DNA of 64,000 bases from contig JAIUOB010000005.1 in NCBI GenBank assembly GCA_020161135.1, positions 186,001 to 250,000 on the forward strand. Direction: 5' to 3'. The notes below the pieces were generated by a model, which was not told the DNA's origin, ran no database searches, and saw only the letters and a list, made by a program, of their open reading frames with translations. This DNA comes from Gemmatimonadota bacterium (lineage in GTDB: Bacteria > Gemmatimonadota > Gemmatimonadetes > Gemmatimonadales > Gemmatimonadaceae). Below, one piece after another: positions 29,640 through 37,723 of this stretch. Position numbers and translations under genes: made by a program. Every line of letters begins with the position of its first letter. Position 1 is the stretch's first letter.

Positions 29640-29806
29640 ATGGCGCAGGTGAGGGGAACACACGCGGGCAGGCGCGGTGCGAACGGCGGGCGAAACATCC
29701 GGGGGAGCGACGGGGCACGTCGCCCCGGAAACACCAACGGACGCCGAGGGGCGTCCGTTGCGCAAGATACGCGAAAACCCGGCGCGTGGCGCCCGGGAGG
29801 GTCGAG

Positions 29807-30256
29807 TTACTGCAGCGAGAAGGCGACCCGCTGCTGCACGGGATAGTTCTCGCTCAGGAGCTCTGCCACGAGCGTGTACTGGCCGGGCGCGTCCGGCCGC
29901 CACTTCTCGGTGTAGATGGCCGCATCGCGGGCATCGAGCAGGCGATTCTGCATGGCCTGCGTGAACATGCGGCCGGTGCTCCAGCGCCAGACTTCGCGGC
30001 CGCGTGCGTCGAGCACGGCGAAGTCGTGGGTCTGGCCGTGCGGGAAGGTGAGCTCGACGCGCTTGCGGGACTCGTTGGTGACCGCGATGGCGAAGCGGAC
30101 CGTTCCCTTGGTGGTGTCCACCATGACATGCGACGTCACCCCGCGATCGACCCCGGACGTCGGGCGCGCTATCGCGACGGGGCTCGGCGTGCGAGGCCCA
30201 CAGGCGAAGACCAGCGCGGCGGCGGCCAGCAGTGGAACGGTGATGCGTGAGAGCAT
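29807..30256 (-). CDS. BsuPI-domain lipoprotein
   Basis: 149 residues from MLSRITVPLLAAAALVFACGP: a lipoprotein signal peptide with a lipobox ending in Cys19. The mature part is a small beta sandwich with VTNESRKRVELTFPHGQTHDF, REVWRWSTGRMFTQAM and the final PGQYTLVAELLSENYPV. This is the pattern of the BsuPI (intracellular proteinase inhibitor) domain, which here would be at the membrane. The function of secreted members is not established. A good sigma-70-like promoter precedes it at 30356-30384. An earlier ATG (30304) lacks the signal peptide context and is less likely. Confidence 0.8.
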   Translation of the reverse strand: MLSRITVPLLAAAALVFACGPRTPSPVAIARPTSGVDRGVTSHVMVDTTKGTVRFAIAVTNESRKRVELTFPHGQTHDFAVLDARGREVWRWSTGRMFTQAMQNRLLDARDAAIYTEKWRPDAPGQYTLVAELLSENYPVQQRVAFSLQ

Positions 30257-30355
30257 CAGGGGCGTCGGCGGGTGAACGGTCGAGGCCGGCGGGTGGCGAT
30301 CCACCGCGCTGGCACACGGTTGGACGATCGGGAGTCACATTTCGATACGTCGGCC

Positions 30356-30384
30356 ACATTATCAACGAATGTGATGGCTGTCAA
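30356..30384 (-). promoter_or_regulatory. Sigma-70-like promoter of the BsuPI gene with overlapping inverted repeat
   Basis: On the minus strand TTGACA (30379-30384) is followed after 17 bases by TAATGT (30356-30361). An inverted repeat CACATT-7-AATGTG (30355-30373) covers the -10 region and could be a repressor site. The region is AT-rich compared with its surroundings. Confidence 0.6.
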
Positions 30385-30477
30385 GCGTGGATTGACACGC
30401 TAAGTGACGGTGGCGGCTGGCTTTCCTGACTGTCAACCTGCCTTCGGTGTTCATGCGGTTTCGGTCAGAATGTTCGC

Positions 30478-30506
30478 TTGCGAAAAATTTCACAAGCGGG
30501 TAGCTT
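30478..30506 (+). promoter_or_regulatory. Possible promoter of the F0 ATP synthase genes
   Basis: TTGCGA (30478-30483), 17-base spacer rich in A and T, TAGCTT (30501-30506), 33 bases before the ATG of the first gene. A TTGACA further upstream (30392) has no good partner at the usual spacing. Confidence 0.45.
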
Positions 30507-30539
30507 CCCGCCGTCCCGGACCGGCCTGTGGAGGGTGTC

Positions 30540-30803
30540 ATGCGTGAGTCCAAGCCATCCGGTGATGTGTCACCGTGGGCCCTGGCGGGGCTGGGCATGC
30601 AGTTCTTCGTGGCCATCCTGCTGTTCGTGACCCTCGGCAATTGGCTCGATCGGCGCGCGGGGACGGCTCCACTGTTTCTCCTCGCCGGCCTGTTTCTCGG
30701 TGGTGGTGGCAGCTTCTGGGCCGCGTATCGGCGCCTCACCGGCGACGCGCGGTCCGCACCGCCACCCGACGACGCCAATCGCACGGAGCACGACGAACGA
30801 TGA
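30540..30803 (+). CDS. AtpZ/AtpI-like small membrane protein
   Basis: 87 residues with two transmembrane helices (about 19-40 and 46-65) separated by GNWLDRRAGTAP. This is the layout of AtpZ-like proteins (putative F1F0 accessory subunit) that sit at the head of ATP synthase operons. The ATG at 30540 is preceded by GGAGG at the right distance; a GTG four codons earlier would bury that site. It overlaps the next gene by ATGA. The role of such proteins in Mg/Ca transport or c-ring assembly is known only from a few species and is inferred here. Confidence 0.75.
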   Translation: MRESKPSGDVSPWALAGLGMQFFVAILLFVTLGNWLDRRAGTAPLFLLAGLFLGGGGSFWAAYRRLTGDARSAPPPDDANRTEHDER

Positions 30804-31168
30804 GCGGGGGAATTGCGCGGGCGGTGCTCGCGTTCGTGGTCGCGCAGGCGCTGCTCATCGCGGGTGTGGCGTGGGCGGTGCAGCGCTTCATCTGGACGGG
30901 TGCCAGCGATGCGCACGCCATCCTTGTGAGTGCGGGGGTGGCCATCGTGGTGCAGGCGTTGACGTTCGCGATCGTGCGCCTCGTGGCGCGCGAGCAGGTC
31001 ATCGCCGCGTGGGGCATGGGAGTGCTGGTGCGGTTCGCGGTGGTGGCGGTGTGGGCCTTCGTGGCCATCCCCGCGCTGGGTCTCGCCGCCGGTCCCGCAC
31101 TGTTGTCGCTGGTGCTGTTCTTCTTCGTGTCGACGCTCGTCGAGCCGCTGTTCCTCAACGTCCGATAA
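30800..31168 (+). CDS. AtpI-like four-helix membrane protein
   Basis: 122 residues with four predicted transmembrane helices, starting at the ATG of an ATGA overlap with the preceding gene. Position between an AtpZ-like gene and atpB, the length and the topology match the ATP synthase I/AtpI subunit, which helps assemble the c ring. No individual motif proves it. The next gene, atpB, starts 13 bases after the stop. Confidence 0.7.
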   Translation: MSGGIARAVLAFVVAQALLIAGVAWAVQRFIWTGASDAHAILVSAGVAIVVQALTFAIVRLVAREQVIAAWGMGVLVRFAVVAVWAFVAIPALGLAAGPALLSLVLFFFVSTLVEPLFLNVR

Positions 31169-31180
31169 CGCCTTCACCGC

Positions 31181-32164
31181 ATGCATTCGCTGCTGCGTTC
31201 GCTGTCGCGTCCCTTCGCCTCGTCTGTGCGCCTGCTGTGCGCCGCGACGCTGCTCCTTGTCGCTCCCGCGCCGCTGGTCGCGCAGGAGCAGGCCGCCGAG
31301 GGGCACGCTGCCCAGTCGTCGGACGCGCCGGTCGACATCATCACGCCGCACATCACCGACGGCCACCACATGGAAATCCCGTGGCCGAACTCGCACCTGG
31401 CCAAGGAGATCGAACTCCCGCGCTGGGCGCCGGTGCACATCGGTCCGCTCGAGGTCGACCTGTCGCCCACGAAGCACGTGGTGTTCATGCTCCTCTCGGC
31501 CACCATCGTCGCGCTCGTGCTCATCACGGCCGGCAATGTCAGCCAGAAGCAGCACGCGACGCTCGGGCACACCAAGGGCTTCGCCGGGGCCATCGAGGCC
31601 ATGGCGCTCTACCTGCGCAATGAAGTGGTGCTCCCCAACGTCGGGCACCACGGCGAGGCGTTCGTGCCGTTCGGCCTGACGCTCTTCTTCTTCATCCTGA
31701 CGATGAACCTGTTCGGCATGCTCCCCTGGGGCGCGACCGCGACGGGCAACGTGTCGGTGACGGCGGCGCTCGCCATCATCACCGCCATCGTCGTCGAGGT
31801 GGCCGGCATCCGCGCCAACGGCCTCGGCTACCTCAACACGATCTTCTACTGGAACAAGGACCTGCCGTTCGTCATGCGCGTCATCATGTTCGTCGTGATG
31901 TCGCCGGTCGAAATGGTCGGCAAGATTTCCAAGCCCTTCGCGCTCACGATCCGTCTGTTCGCGAACATGACGGCCGGGCACATCGTGCTCCTCGCGCTCA
32001 TCGGGCTGATCTTCACCTTCAAGAGCTACGTGATCGCCCCGGTGCCGGTGCTCATGGCCACGGCGATCAGCATGCTCGAACTGTTCGTGGCGTTCCTCCA
32101 GGCCTTCATCTTCACGCTGCTCGCCAGCGTGTTCATCGGCCAGATCCGCGAGGCGCACCACTAG
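31181..32164 (+). CDS. atpB: ATP synthase F0 subunit a
   Basis: Stator subunit forming the proton half-channels. 327 residues, long for the family because of an N-terminal signal-like segment and a 60-residue periplasmic region with His-rich ITPHITDGHHME. The essential Arg is Arg258 in KPFALTIRLFANMTAGH, and the last helix carries AFLQAFIFTLLASVFIGQI as in other a subunits. The order atpZ-atpI-atpB-atpE-atpF-atpH follows. Confidence 0.96.
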   Translation: MHSLLRSLSRPFASSVRLLCAATLLLVAPAPLVAQEQAAEGHAAQSSDAPVDIITPHITDGHHMEIPWPNSHLAKEIELPRWAPVHIGPLEVDLSPTKHVVFMLLSATIVALVLITAGNVSQKQHATLGHTKGFAGAIEAMALYLRNEVVLPNVGHHGEAFVPFGLTLFFFILTMNLFGMLPWGATATGNVSVTAALAIITAIVVEVAGIRANGLGYLNTIFYWNKDLPFVMRVIMFVVMSPVEMVGKISKPFALTIRLFANMTAGHIVLLALIGLIFTFKSYVIAPVPVLMATAISMLELFVAFLQAFIFTLLASVFIGQIREAHH

Positions 32165-32329
32165 GCGTTGTCCTGCGACCGCGCGCGCCACTCCCGTGCG
32201 CGTGGTCGTCGTAGCCGGTCGAGCGACTGGCGAAGCCCGTTGAATCCCCGGATTCGCCGATGGGCATGCGGACCTGAGCGTCCGTCGGGAGCGCAGCACC
32301 CACACGCATACACATACGGAGCAACGACG

Positions 32330-32608
32330 ATGGAAATCATGGGTCTCCTCCAGGCCGCCGCGCCGGTGGTGCAGGATCCGAAGGGCATGGCGATGATCGG
32401 TGCCGGCATTGCCGCCGGCGGTGCCGTGATCGGCGCCGGCCTCGGCATCGGCCGCATCGGCGGCTCGGCCGTCGAGGGCATGGCGCGTCAGCCGGAAGTC
32501 GCGGGTCGCATCCAGACCGCCGCGCTCATCCTCGCGGCCCTCATCGAAGGCGCTGCGCTGTTCGGCGTCGTGATCGGCTTCCAGATCCAGGGCAAGATCA
32601 CGTTCTGA
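32330..32608 (+). CDS. atpE: ATP synthase F0 subunit c
   Basis: 92 residues, two helices linked by the polar loop ARQPEV. The first helix has the GxGxGxG-type packing motif (GGAVIGAGLGIGRIGG), the second carries the ion-binding Glu73 (ALIEGAALFG). The residues that bind sodium in Na-type rings (Gln in helix 1, Ser/Thr after the Glu) are absent, so it is a proton-type ring. GGAG occurs 9 bases before the ATG. The 165 bases between atpB and atpE hold no gene that I can support. Confidence 0.96.
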   Translation: MEIMGLLQAAAPVVQDPKGMAMIGAGIAAGGAVIGAGLGIGRIGGSAVEGMARQPEVAGRIQTAALILAALIEGAALFGVVIGFQIQGKITF

Positions 32609-32681
32609 TGTCGTCGTGGTGGGGTGTGGCGTGCCTCGGTGCGCCCACCCCGCCGCACCTCTTCTTCCAGCGGATTTCTCC

Positions 32682-33278
32682 ATGTTCGCACGTATCCGTC
32701 AGCTCGGTCTCCTGACTGCCGCCCTCGCGATCACCGCGTCGCCGGCGTTCGCCTCCGAGGCTGAAGGTGGTTCCGGCGGCCTGCTCGACCCCAAGGTCGG
32801 GCTCATGTTCTGGACGCTGCTCATCTTCGCGCTGCTCTTCACCGTGCTCGCGAAGTTCGCGTTCAAGCCGCTCTTCGCCGCCGTCGAGGCGCGTGAGAAG
32901 GCACTCGAGGACGCGATCGCGGGCGCCAAGCGCGACCGCGCGGAAACCGAACAGCTCCTCGCGCAGCAGCGCGCGCAGCTCGAGACCGCGCGCACCGAGG
33001 CGCAGCAGATCATCGCCGAGAGCCGCGCCACGGCCGAGAAGATGCGCGCCGACCTCCTGGCGCAGACCAAGCAGCAGCAGACCGAGATGCTGGAGCAGGC
33101 CCGCCGCGCGATCGCCGGCGAGCAGGCTGCCGCCATCGACGCGCTGCGTCGTGAAGCGGTCGACCTGGCCATCGCGGGTGCGTCGCGGGTCATCGAGCAG
33201 AACCTCGACAGTGCGGGCAACCGCAAGATCGTGGAGAGCTTCCTCGCCTCGCTCGACGGCGCGAAGGGCGCACGCTGA
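32682..33278 (+). CDS. atpF: ATP synthase F0 subunit b
   Basis: 198 residues: an N-terminal signal-like segment, then one membrane helix (LMFWTLLIFALLFTVLAKFAF, about 42-62) and a long charged, Gln/Ala/Arg-rich helix that forms the coiled-coil peripheral stalk. The start ATG gives MFARIRQLGLL; an earlier frame lies in the atpE 3' region. The stop codon overlaps the atpH start by one base (TGATG), implying coupled translation. Confidence 0.93.
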   Translation: MFARIRQLGLLTAALAITASPAFASEAEGGSGGLLDPKVGLMFWTLLIFALLFTVLAKFAFKPLFAAVEAREKALEDAIAGAKRDRAETEQLLAQQRAQLETARTEAQQIIAESRATAEKMRADLLAQTKQQQTEMLEQARRAIAGEQAAAIDALRREAVDLAIAGASRVIEQNLDSAGNRKIVESFLASLDGAKGAR

Positions 33279-33835
33279 TGGCCGCCGGCGCGCAGGGCGA
33301 GTCGGTCGCCCGCAACTACGCGGAAGCGCTGCTGATGCTGGCGCGCAAGGCCAACGACGCGGCCGGCTGGGGAGCGCTGCTTCGCCAGATCGCGACCGCC
33401 ATCGACGCCGACGCGACGCTGCGGGGCTTCCTCGATTCGCCGCGCATCGCCGGTGAGGCCAAGTCGGCCGTGCTGGCCAAGGCGCTCGGCGACCGCGTGC
33501 CGCGGCTCTTCCTCAAGTTCCTGCAGCAGCTCGTGAAGAACCGTCGACAGGTTCTCATTCCGCTCATCGCCGACGAGTACGACACGCTGCACGACGCGGC
33601 GCAGGGCATCGTGCATGCCCGCGTGACCGTGGCGCGTGCGGCGGCGGACGACGAAGTGGCGATGATCGGCGCGCGCCTGTCGGCCATCGTCGGGAAGTCG
33701 GTGGTTCCGCACCTGCAGGTGGACCCGTCCGTCCTGGGTGGCGTGGTCGTCCGCCTGGGCGACACTGTCATGGATGGGTCCGTGCGCCGGAAGCTGGCGC
33801 TCCTCCGTCGTCGCATGACGGCCACGCGCGCCTGA
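33278..33835 (+). CDS. atpH: ATP synthase F1 subunit delta
   Basis: 185 residues. The N-terminal helical domain begins SVARNYAEALLMLA, and the C-terminal region has the typical PHLQVDPSVLGGVVVRLGDTVMDGSVRRKL motif (quoted in part). Delta links the b stalk to F1. In most bacteria atpA, atpG, atpD and atpC follow; here a hairpin and then a cupin gene follow, so the F1 catalytic genes must lie elsewhere. Confidence 0.94.
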   Translation: MAAGAQGESVARNYAEALLMLARKANDAAGWGALLRQIATAIDADATLRGFLDSPRIAGEAKSAVLAKALGDRVPRLFLKFLQQLVKNRRQVLIPLIADEYDTLHDAAQGIVHARVTVARAAADDEVAMIGARLSAIVGKSVVPHLQVDPSVLGGVVVRLGDTVMDGSVRRKLALLRRRMTATRA

Positions 33836-33879
33836 TCCGCGTCGTGTGACCGGCGCCGCGGCGCCCCCTGTCGTGACGC

Positions 33880-33909
33880 TGGCCTCCGGGGTTTCGTCCT
33901 TGGAGGCCA
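33880..33909 (+). terminator. Hairpin after atpH
   Basis: TGGCCTCC and GGAGGCCA pair around a 14-base loop rich in T and G, 45 bases after the atpH stop. A GGCGCC palindromic cluster lies just before it. It probably ends the F0 operon. Confidence 0.5.
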
Positions 33910-33943
33910 ACGCATTTCCTCCCGTCTCCCGCCTGAATCCGCC

Positions 33944-34321
33944 ATGAGTGGTCGTGTCGACGTCCGTCACGTGCCGAAGCCCTGGGGTCACGAGACCATC
34001 TGGGCGCACACCGATCGTTATGTGGGCAAGATCCTGCACATCACGGCGGGTCACGCGCTCTCGGTGCAGTACCACGAGCGCAAGGACGAGACGGTGTATC
34101 TCCTCACCGGCGAGATGAAGTACTGGGTGCAGCTGCCGGGTGACACCGAGCTGCGCGACCAGCGGCTGGTGGCCGGGCAGTCGTTCCGCATCACGCCGGG
34201 CACGATCCATTACATGGAGGCCGTCACCGACTGCGACGTGCTCGAGGCCAGCACGCCCGAGCTCGACGATGTCGTGCGGCTCAAGGATCGTTACGGTCGC
34301 GAGGGTTCGAGCGCGCCGTGA
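33944..34321 (+). CDS. Cupin, sugar-phosphate isomerase type
   Basis: 125 residues of single-domain cupin. The two motifs are visible: YHERKDETVYLLTGEM (metal ligands His, His, Glu) and GTIHYMEAVTDCDVLEAS. It resembles the C-terminal cupin of type II mannose-6-phosphate isomerases, including VRLKDRYGREG at the end. A free-standing protein of this kind may isomerise or bind a sugar phosphate and fits the sugar-activation genes that follow. The activity is inferred, not shown. Confidence 0.75.
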   Translation: MSGRVDVRHVPKPWGHETIWAHTDRYVGKILHITAGHALSVQYHERKDETVYLLTGEMKYWVQLPGDTELRDQRLVAGQSFRITPGTIHYMEAVTDCDVLEASTPELDDVVRLKDRYGREGSSAP

Positions 34322-34354
34322 CGCGGCGCGCGCGCGTCGCCACCGCGTGACATC

Positions 34355-34386
34355 ACGGCGCCGCCCCTCCCCGGGAGCGGCGCCGT
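34355..34386 (+). terminator. Hairpin after the cupin gene
   Basis: ACGGCGCCGC and GCGGCGCCGT form a 10-bp perfect stem around a 12-base loop, 33 bases after the cupin stop. It separates the cupin from the nucleotidyltransferase gene. Confidence 0.55.
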
Positions 34387-34495
34387 CCTGCATCTTTGCC
34401 CTGCCGCCTGCGGGCGGCCCCGCGGTGCGCCCGTCCATGCCTCCGTCGCTGGCGGTGTGCCGCCCCACTTCCCGCCTCCTGGAGCGTCTCCCGCG

Positions 34496-35485
34496 ATGAA
34501 GGTGATCATCCCGCTCGCCGGCAAAGGCACGCGCCTGCGCCCGCACACGCACATCGTGCCGAAGCCCATGCTCAAGGTCGCCGGGCGCCCCGTCATGGGA
34601 TACGTCATGGACGACGTGCTGCGGCTCGGCAATGTCGAGCAGGTCGTCTACATCACCGGCCACCTGAAGGGCGCCGTCGAGTCGCACGCGCGCGAGGCCT
34701 ATCCGGTACCGAGCGTGTTCATCGAACAGGCGGTGCAGGATGGCACGGCGGGCGCCGTGGCCCTCGCGAAGCCGCACGTCGACCAGCCGGTGCTCATCAT
34801 CTTCGTCGACACGATCTTCGACGCCGACCTGTCGATCGTGAAGGACAGCGACGCCGACGGCATCATCTGGACGAAGGAAGTCGAGGACTACCAGCGCTTC
34901 GGCGTCGTGGTGACCGACGCGAACGGCCACATGACGAAGATCGTCGAGAAGCCGAAGGAGCCGATCTCGAAGCGCGCGAACATCGGCCTGTACTACATCC
35001 GGAACTGGAAGCTGCTGTACGAAGGCATCGATCACGTGCTGAAGACGGCGCCCCACAAGGGCGAGTGGTATCTCACCGATGCCTTCCAGTACATGATCGA
35101 CCACGGCGCGAAGATCCAGGTGGTCGATGTGGCCGGCTGGTACGACGCCGGCCAGCTCGAGACGCTGCTGGACACGAATCGCGTGATGCTGGAAAAGGGA
35201 CGCGCGCAGCGGCCCGCCGTGCTGGGCGAGGGCGCGACGATCGTCGACCCGGTGTACATCGAGGACGGGTGCACGATCGAGCATGCCACGGTGGGCCCGA
35301 ATGTCTCGCTGGGGGCGGGGAGCACGGTGCGTCACGCGACGGTGCGCGATACGGTGGCCGGTGCGAAGGTCACGATCACGCACAGCGCGCTGCACGACAG
35401 CTTCCTGGGGGATCACGTGGTGGTGGAGCAGGTGAAGGGGCGCCTGTCCATCGGCGATCACTCCGAGGTGCGGGGGGACGCATGA
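34496..35485 (+). CDS. Sugar-1-phosphate nucleotidyltransferase (RfbA/GlmU-like)
   Basis: 329 residues. The N-terminal Rossmann-like domain has the nucleotide-binding signature LAGKGTRLRPHTHIVPKPMLKVAGRP and the metal Asp in IIFVDTIFDADL. KSIVEKP-type motif appears as KIVEKPKEPIS. The C-terminal 80 residues form left-handed beta-helix turns (DPVYIEDGCTIEHATVGPNV), usually used for oligomerisation. It likely makes an NDP-hexose, with dTDP-glucose the commonest product, but nucleotide and sugar cannot be read from the sequence. The ATG at 34496 has GGAG 11 bases upstream. The stop overlaps the GH109 start by ATGA. Confidence 0.85.
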   Translation: MKVIIPLAGKGTRLRPHTHIVPKPMLKVAGRPVMGYVMDDVLRLGNVEQVVYITGHLKGAVESHAREAYPVPSVFIEQAVQDGTAGAVALAKPHVDQPVLIIFVDTIFDADLSIVKDSDADGIIWTKEVEDYQRFGVVVTDANGHMTKIVEKPKEPISKRANIGLYYIRNWKLLYEGIDHVLKTAPHKGEWYLTDAFQYMIDHGAKIQVVDVAGWYDAGQLETLLDTNRVMLEKGRAQRPAVLGEGATIVDPVYIEDGCTIEHATVGPNVSLGAGSTVRHATVRDTVAGAKVTITHSALHDSFLGDHVVVEQVKGRLSIGDHSEVRGDA

Positions 35486-36867
35486 GCGACCTGTCGCGTC
35501 GTGAGTTGCTGGCGAGTGCCGCCGCCGCGGCCGCGGCGGCGATGGCACCGGCACGCCTCCTCGCGGCCACCGACGACTGGCGCGTCGACCTGCGCGCACC
35601 GGTCGCCGGCGGCAACGGCTCGATGCTGGGCGTGCCATTCGAGAAGCGCGACGTGGTGCGCATCGCGATCGTGGGCACGGGGCTGCGCGGGCGCTCGGTG
35701 CTGAACGAGCTGCTGGCCATCGAGGGCGTGCAGATCACCGCCCTCGCCGATGTCGTCAAGGACAAGGCCGAGCGTGCGGCAGCCATGTGCACGCGCGCCG
35801 GGAAGCCCGCACCGGCGCTCTTCACCGAGGGGGAGCGCGATTTCGAGCGGCTCGTGCGCCGCGACGACATCGACTTCGTGTACACCGCCACGCCGTGGCA
35901 GTGGCACACGCCGGTCATGCGCGCGGCGCTCAAGGCGGGGAAGCACTGCGGCAGCGAAGTGCCCATCGCCATGAGCGTCGACGAGTGCTGGGAGCTGGTC
36001 GAGCTGTCCGAGCAGGCGCAGCGCCACTGCCTGCTGATGGAGAACTGCTGCTACGGACAGAGCGAACTGACCGTGCTGCGCATGGTCCGCGAGGGGGTGT
36101 TCGGCACGCTGCTGCACGCCGAGGCGGCCTACCTGCACGACCTGCGCGCGATCCTGTTCGAGAACAAGGACGAGGGGCTGTGGCGTCGCGCGCCGCACAC
36201 GCAGCGCAACGCGAACTTCTACCCGACGCATGGGCTGGGCCCCGTGGCGCAGTACCTCGGGGTGCACCGCGGTGACCGCTTCGACTACATGGTGTCGATG
36301 TCGTCGGGGGAGGCCGGTCTCACCGAGTGGCGCGCGGCGAAGGAGCCGAAGGACAGCGCGAAGTGGAGCGAGAAGTACGTCGCGGGTGACATGAACAGCT
36401 CGCTCATCCGCACGGTGCAGGGGCGCACGATCCTCCTGCAGCACGACGTGGTGAATCCGCGCCCGTACTCGCGCCTCAACAACCTGCAGGGGTCGAAGGC
36501 GATCTTCAACGACTACCCGCCCCGGGTCTACATCGAGGGCACGCCGGGCGGCGAGCGCTGGACACCGTTGGCCGACCTCAAGGGCAAGTACGAGCATCCA
36601 CTGTGGGCCGCGCTGAGCGATCGTGCGAAGAACGCCGGGCACGGGGGCATGGACTTCGTGATGGCGTATCGGCTCGTGCAGTGCCTCAAGCAGGGACTCG
36701 CCCCGGACTTCGACGTGTATGACGCGGTGGCGTGGAGCGTGCCGTTCCCGCTCAGCGAGCAGTCGATGAAGAAGGGGAGCGCACCCATCAAGTTCCCGGA
36801 CTTCACGCGGGGCGCCTGGAAGAACGCGACGGCACCGCAGGGGCCCTCGACGACCGCGACGTGGTGA
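35482..36867 (+). CDS. GH109-type NAD-dependent glycosidase with Tat signal
   Basis: 461 residues. The N-terminus SRRELLASAAAAAAAAMAPA is a twin-arginine signal, so the folded, cofactor-loaded enzyme is exported. A Rossmann NAD domain follows (IVGTGLRGRSVL), then the family-specific blocks SEVPIAMSVDECWELVELSE, MENCCYG, YPTHGLGPVAQYLGV, MNSSLIRTVQGRTILLQHD and PDFTRGAWKN. These match glycoside hydrolase family 109, whose characterised members are alpha-N-acetylgalactosaminidases that use tightly bound NAD in a redox-elimination mechanism. Members also act on other sugars, so the substrate is open. It sits between two nucleotidyltransferase genes; ATGA overlaps the upstream one. Confidence 0.88.
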   Translation: MSDLSRRELLASAAAAAAAAMAPARLLAATDDWRVDLRAPVAGGNGSMLGVPFEKRDVVRIAIVGTGLRGRSVLNELLAIEGVQITALADVVKDKAERAAAMCTRAGKPAPALFTEGERDFERLVRRDDIDFVYTATPWQWHTPVMRAALKAGKHCGSEVPIAMSVDECWELVELSEQAQRHCLLMENCCYGQSELTVLRMVREGVFGTLLHAEAAYLHDLRAILFENKDEGLWRRAPHTQRNANFYPTHGLGPVAQYLGVHRGDRFDYMVSMSSGEAGLTEWRAAKEPKDSAKWSEKYVAGDMNSSLIRTVQGRTILLQHDVVNPRPYSRLNNLQGSKAIFNDYPPRVYIEGTPGGERWTPLADLKGKYEHPLWAALSDRAKNAGHGGMDFVMAYRLVQCLKQGLAPDFDVYDAVAWSVPFPLSEQSMKKGSAPIKFPDFTRGAWKNATAPQGPSTTATW

Positions 36868-36904
36868 CCACCGGCGCGCGCGCGCCGACGTGGTGCACAC
36901 CACC

Positions 36905-37723
36905 ATGGCACCGATGATCCGCACGGCCGTCGTGATGGCGGCCGGGCGGGGCACGCGCATGCAGCGTGCCGACGACGCGGCGCCGCTCGATGCCGCGCAG
37001 GCCGATGCGGCCGCGGCCGGACACAAGGCGATGATGCCGGTGGGGCGCCCGTTCCTGGAGTACGTGCTCTCCGCGCTCGCCGACGCCGGCATCACGCACG
37101 TCGTGTTGGTGGTGGGGCCGTCGCACGAATCGATGCGGGCGCACTTCACGGTCACGGCGCCGCCGACACGGTTGCGTGTGTCCTTCGTGGTGCAGCCGGA
37201 GGCGGTCGGCACCGCCGACGCGGTCGCGCGTGCCGGTGACGCGGTCGGCGCCGAGCCATTCCTCGTGCTCAACGCCGACAACCTCTATCCGGTCGAGGCC
37301 GTGCGGGCGCTCGCCGCGCTCGACGGCGCCGGCGTGGCGGCTTTCGATCGGGACGCACTCGTGCGCGATGGCAACATCGATGCGGAGCGCGTGCGTGCCT
37401 TCGCCGTGCTCGACATCGACCACGACGATCATCTCCGCGGCATCATCGAGAAGCCCGGCGCATCGCTCGACCTCTCGAGTGCGACGGCGCGATGGGTCGG
37501 CATGAACCTCTGGGCGGTGACGCCGGCGCTTGTCGAGGCCTGCCGCCGTGTGCCGCGTTCGTCGCGCGGGGAGTTCGAACTGCCCGAGGCCGTCGCCCTG
37601 GCCATCGCCGACGGTGTGCCGGTGCACGCCGTGCGGATCGCGGCGCCCGTGCTCGACCTGTCGCGTCGCGGCGATGTGGCCGAGGTCACCGCGCGGCTTG
37701 CGCACATCGTCCCGCGACCGTGA
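36905..37723 (+). CDS. Second sugar nucleotidyltransferase
   Basis: 272 residues from the ATG at 36905; GTG codons at 36890 and ATG at 36914 are alternatives, and no Shine-Dalgarno decides between them. The nucleotide-binding motif is MAAGRGTRMQ, followed by an unusual Asp/Ala-rich insert before KAMMPVGRPFLEYVL. The metal-binding Asp is in LVLNADNLYPVEAV, and IIEKPGA is the family motif. There is no beta-helix domain, so it is of the short RfbA/UTP-glucose-1-phosphate uridylyltransferase type. The stop overlaps the start of the GHMP kinase gene (GTGA). The two enzymes probably act in sequence: kinase makes the sugar-1-phosphate, this protein makes the NDP-sugar. Confidence 0.83.
   Translation: MAPMIRTAVVMAAGRGTRMQRADDAAPLDAAQADAAAAGHKAMMPVGRPFLEYVLSALADAGITHVVLVVGPSHESMRAHFTVTAPPTRLRVSFVVQPEAVGTADAVARAGDAVGAEPFLVLNADNLYPVEAVRALAALDGAGVAAFDRDALVRDGNIDAERVRAFAVLDIDHDDHLRGIIEKPGASLDLSSATARWVGMNLWAVTPALVEACRRVPRSSRGEFELPEAVALAIADGVPVHAVRIAAPVLDLSRRGDVAEVTARLAHIVPRP

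Noticed and set aside
33836..33943. Missing atpA start after atpH
   Set aside because: The 108 bases contain hairpins only, and the next frame encodes a cupin.
32699..35638. 979-codon reverse frame across atpF, atpH, cupin and nucleotidyltransferase
   Set aside because: Four well-identified genes lie on the other strand; the reverse translation is low in hydrophobic cores and has no domain.
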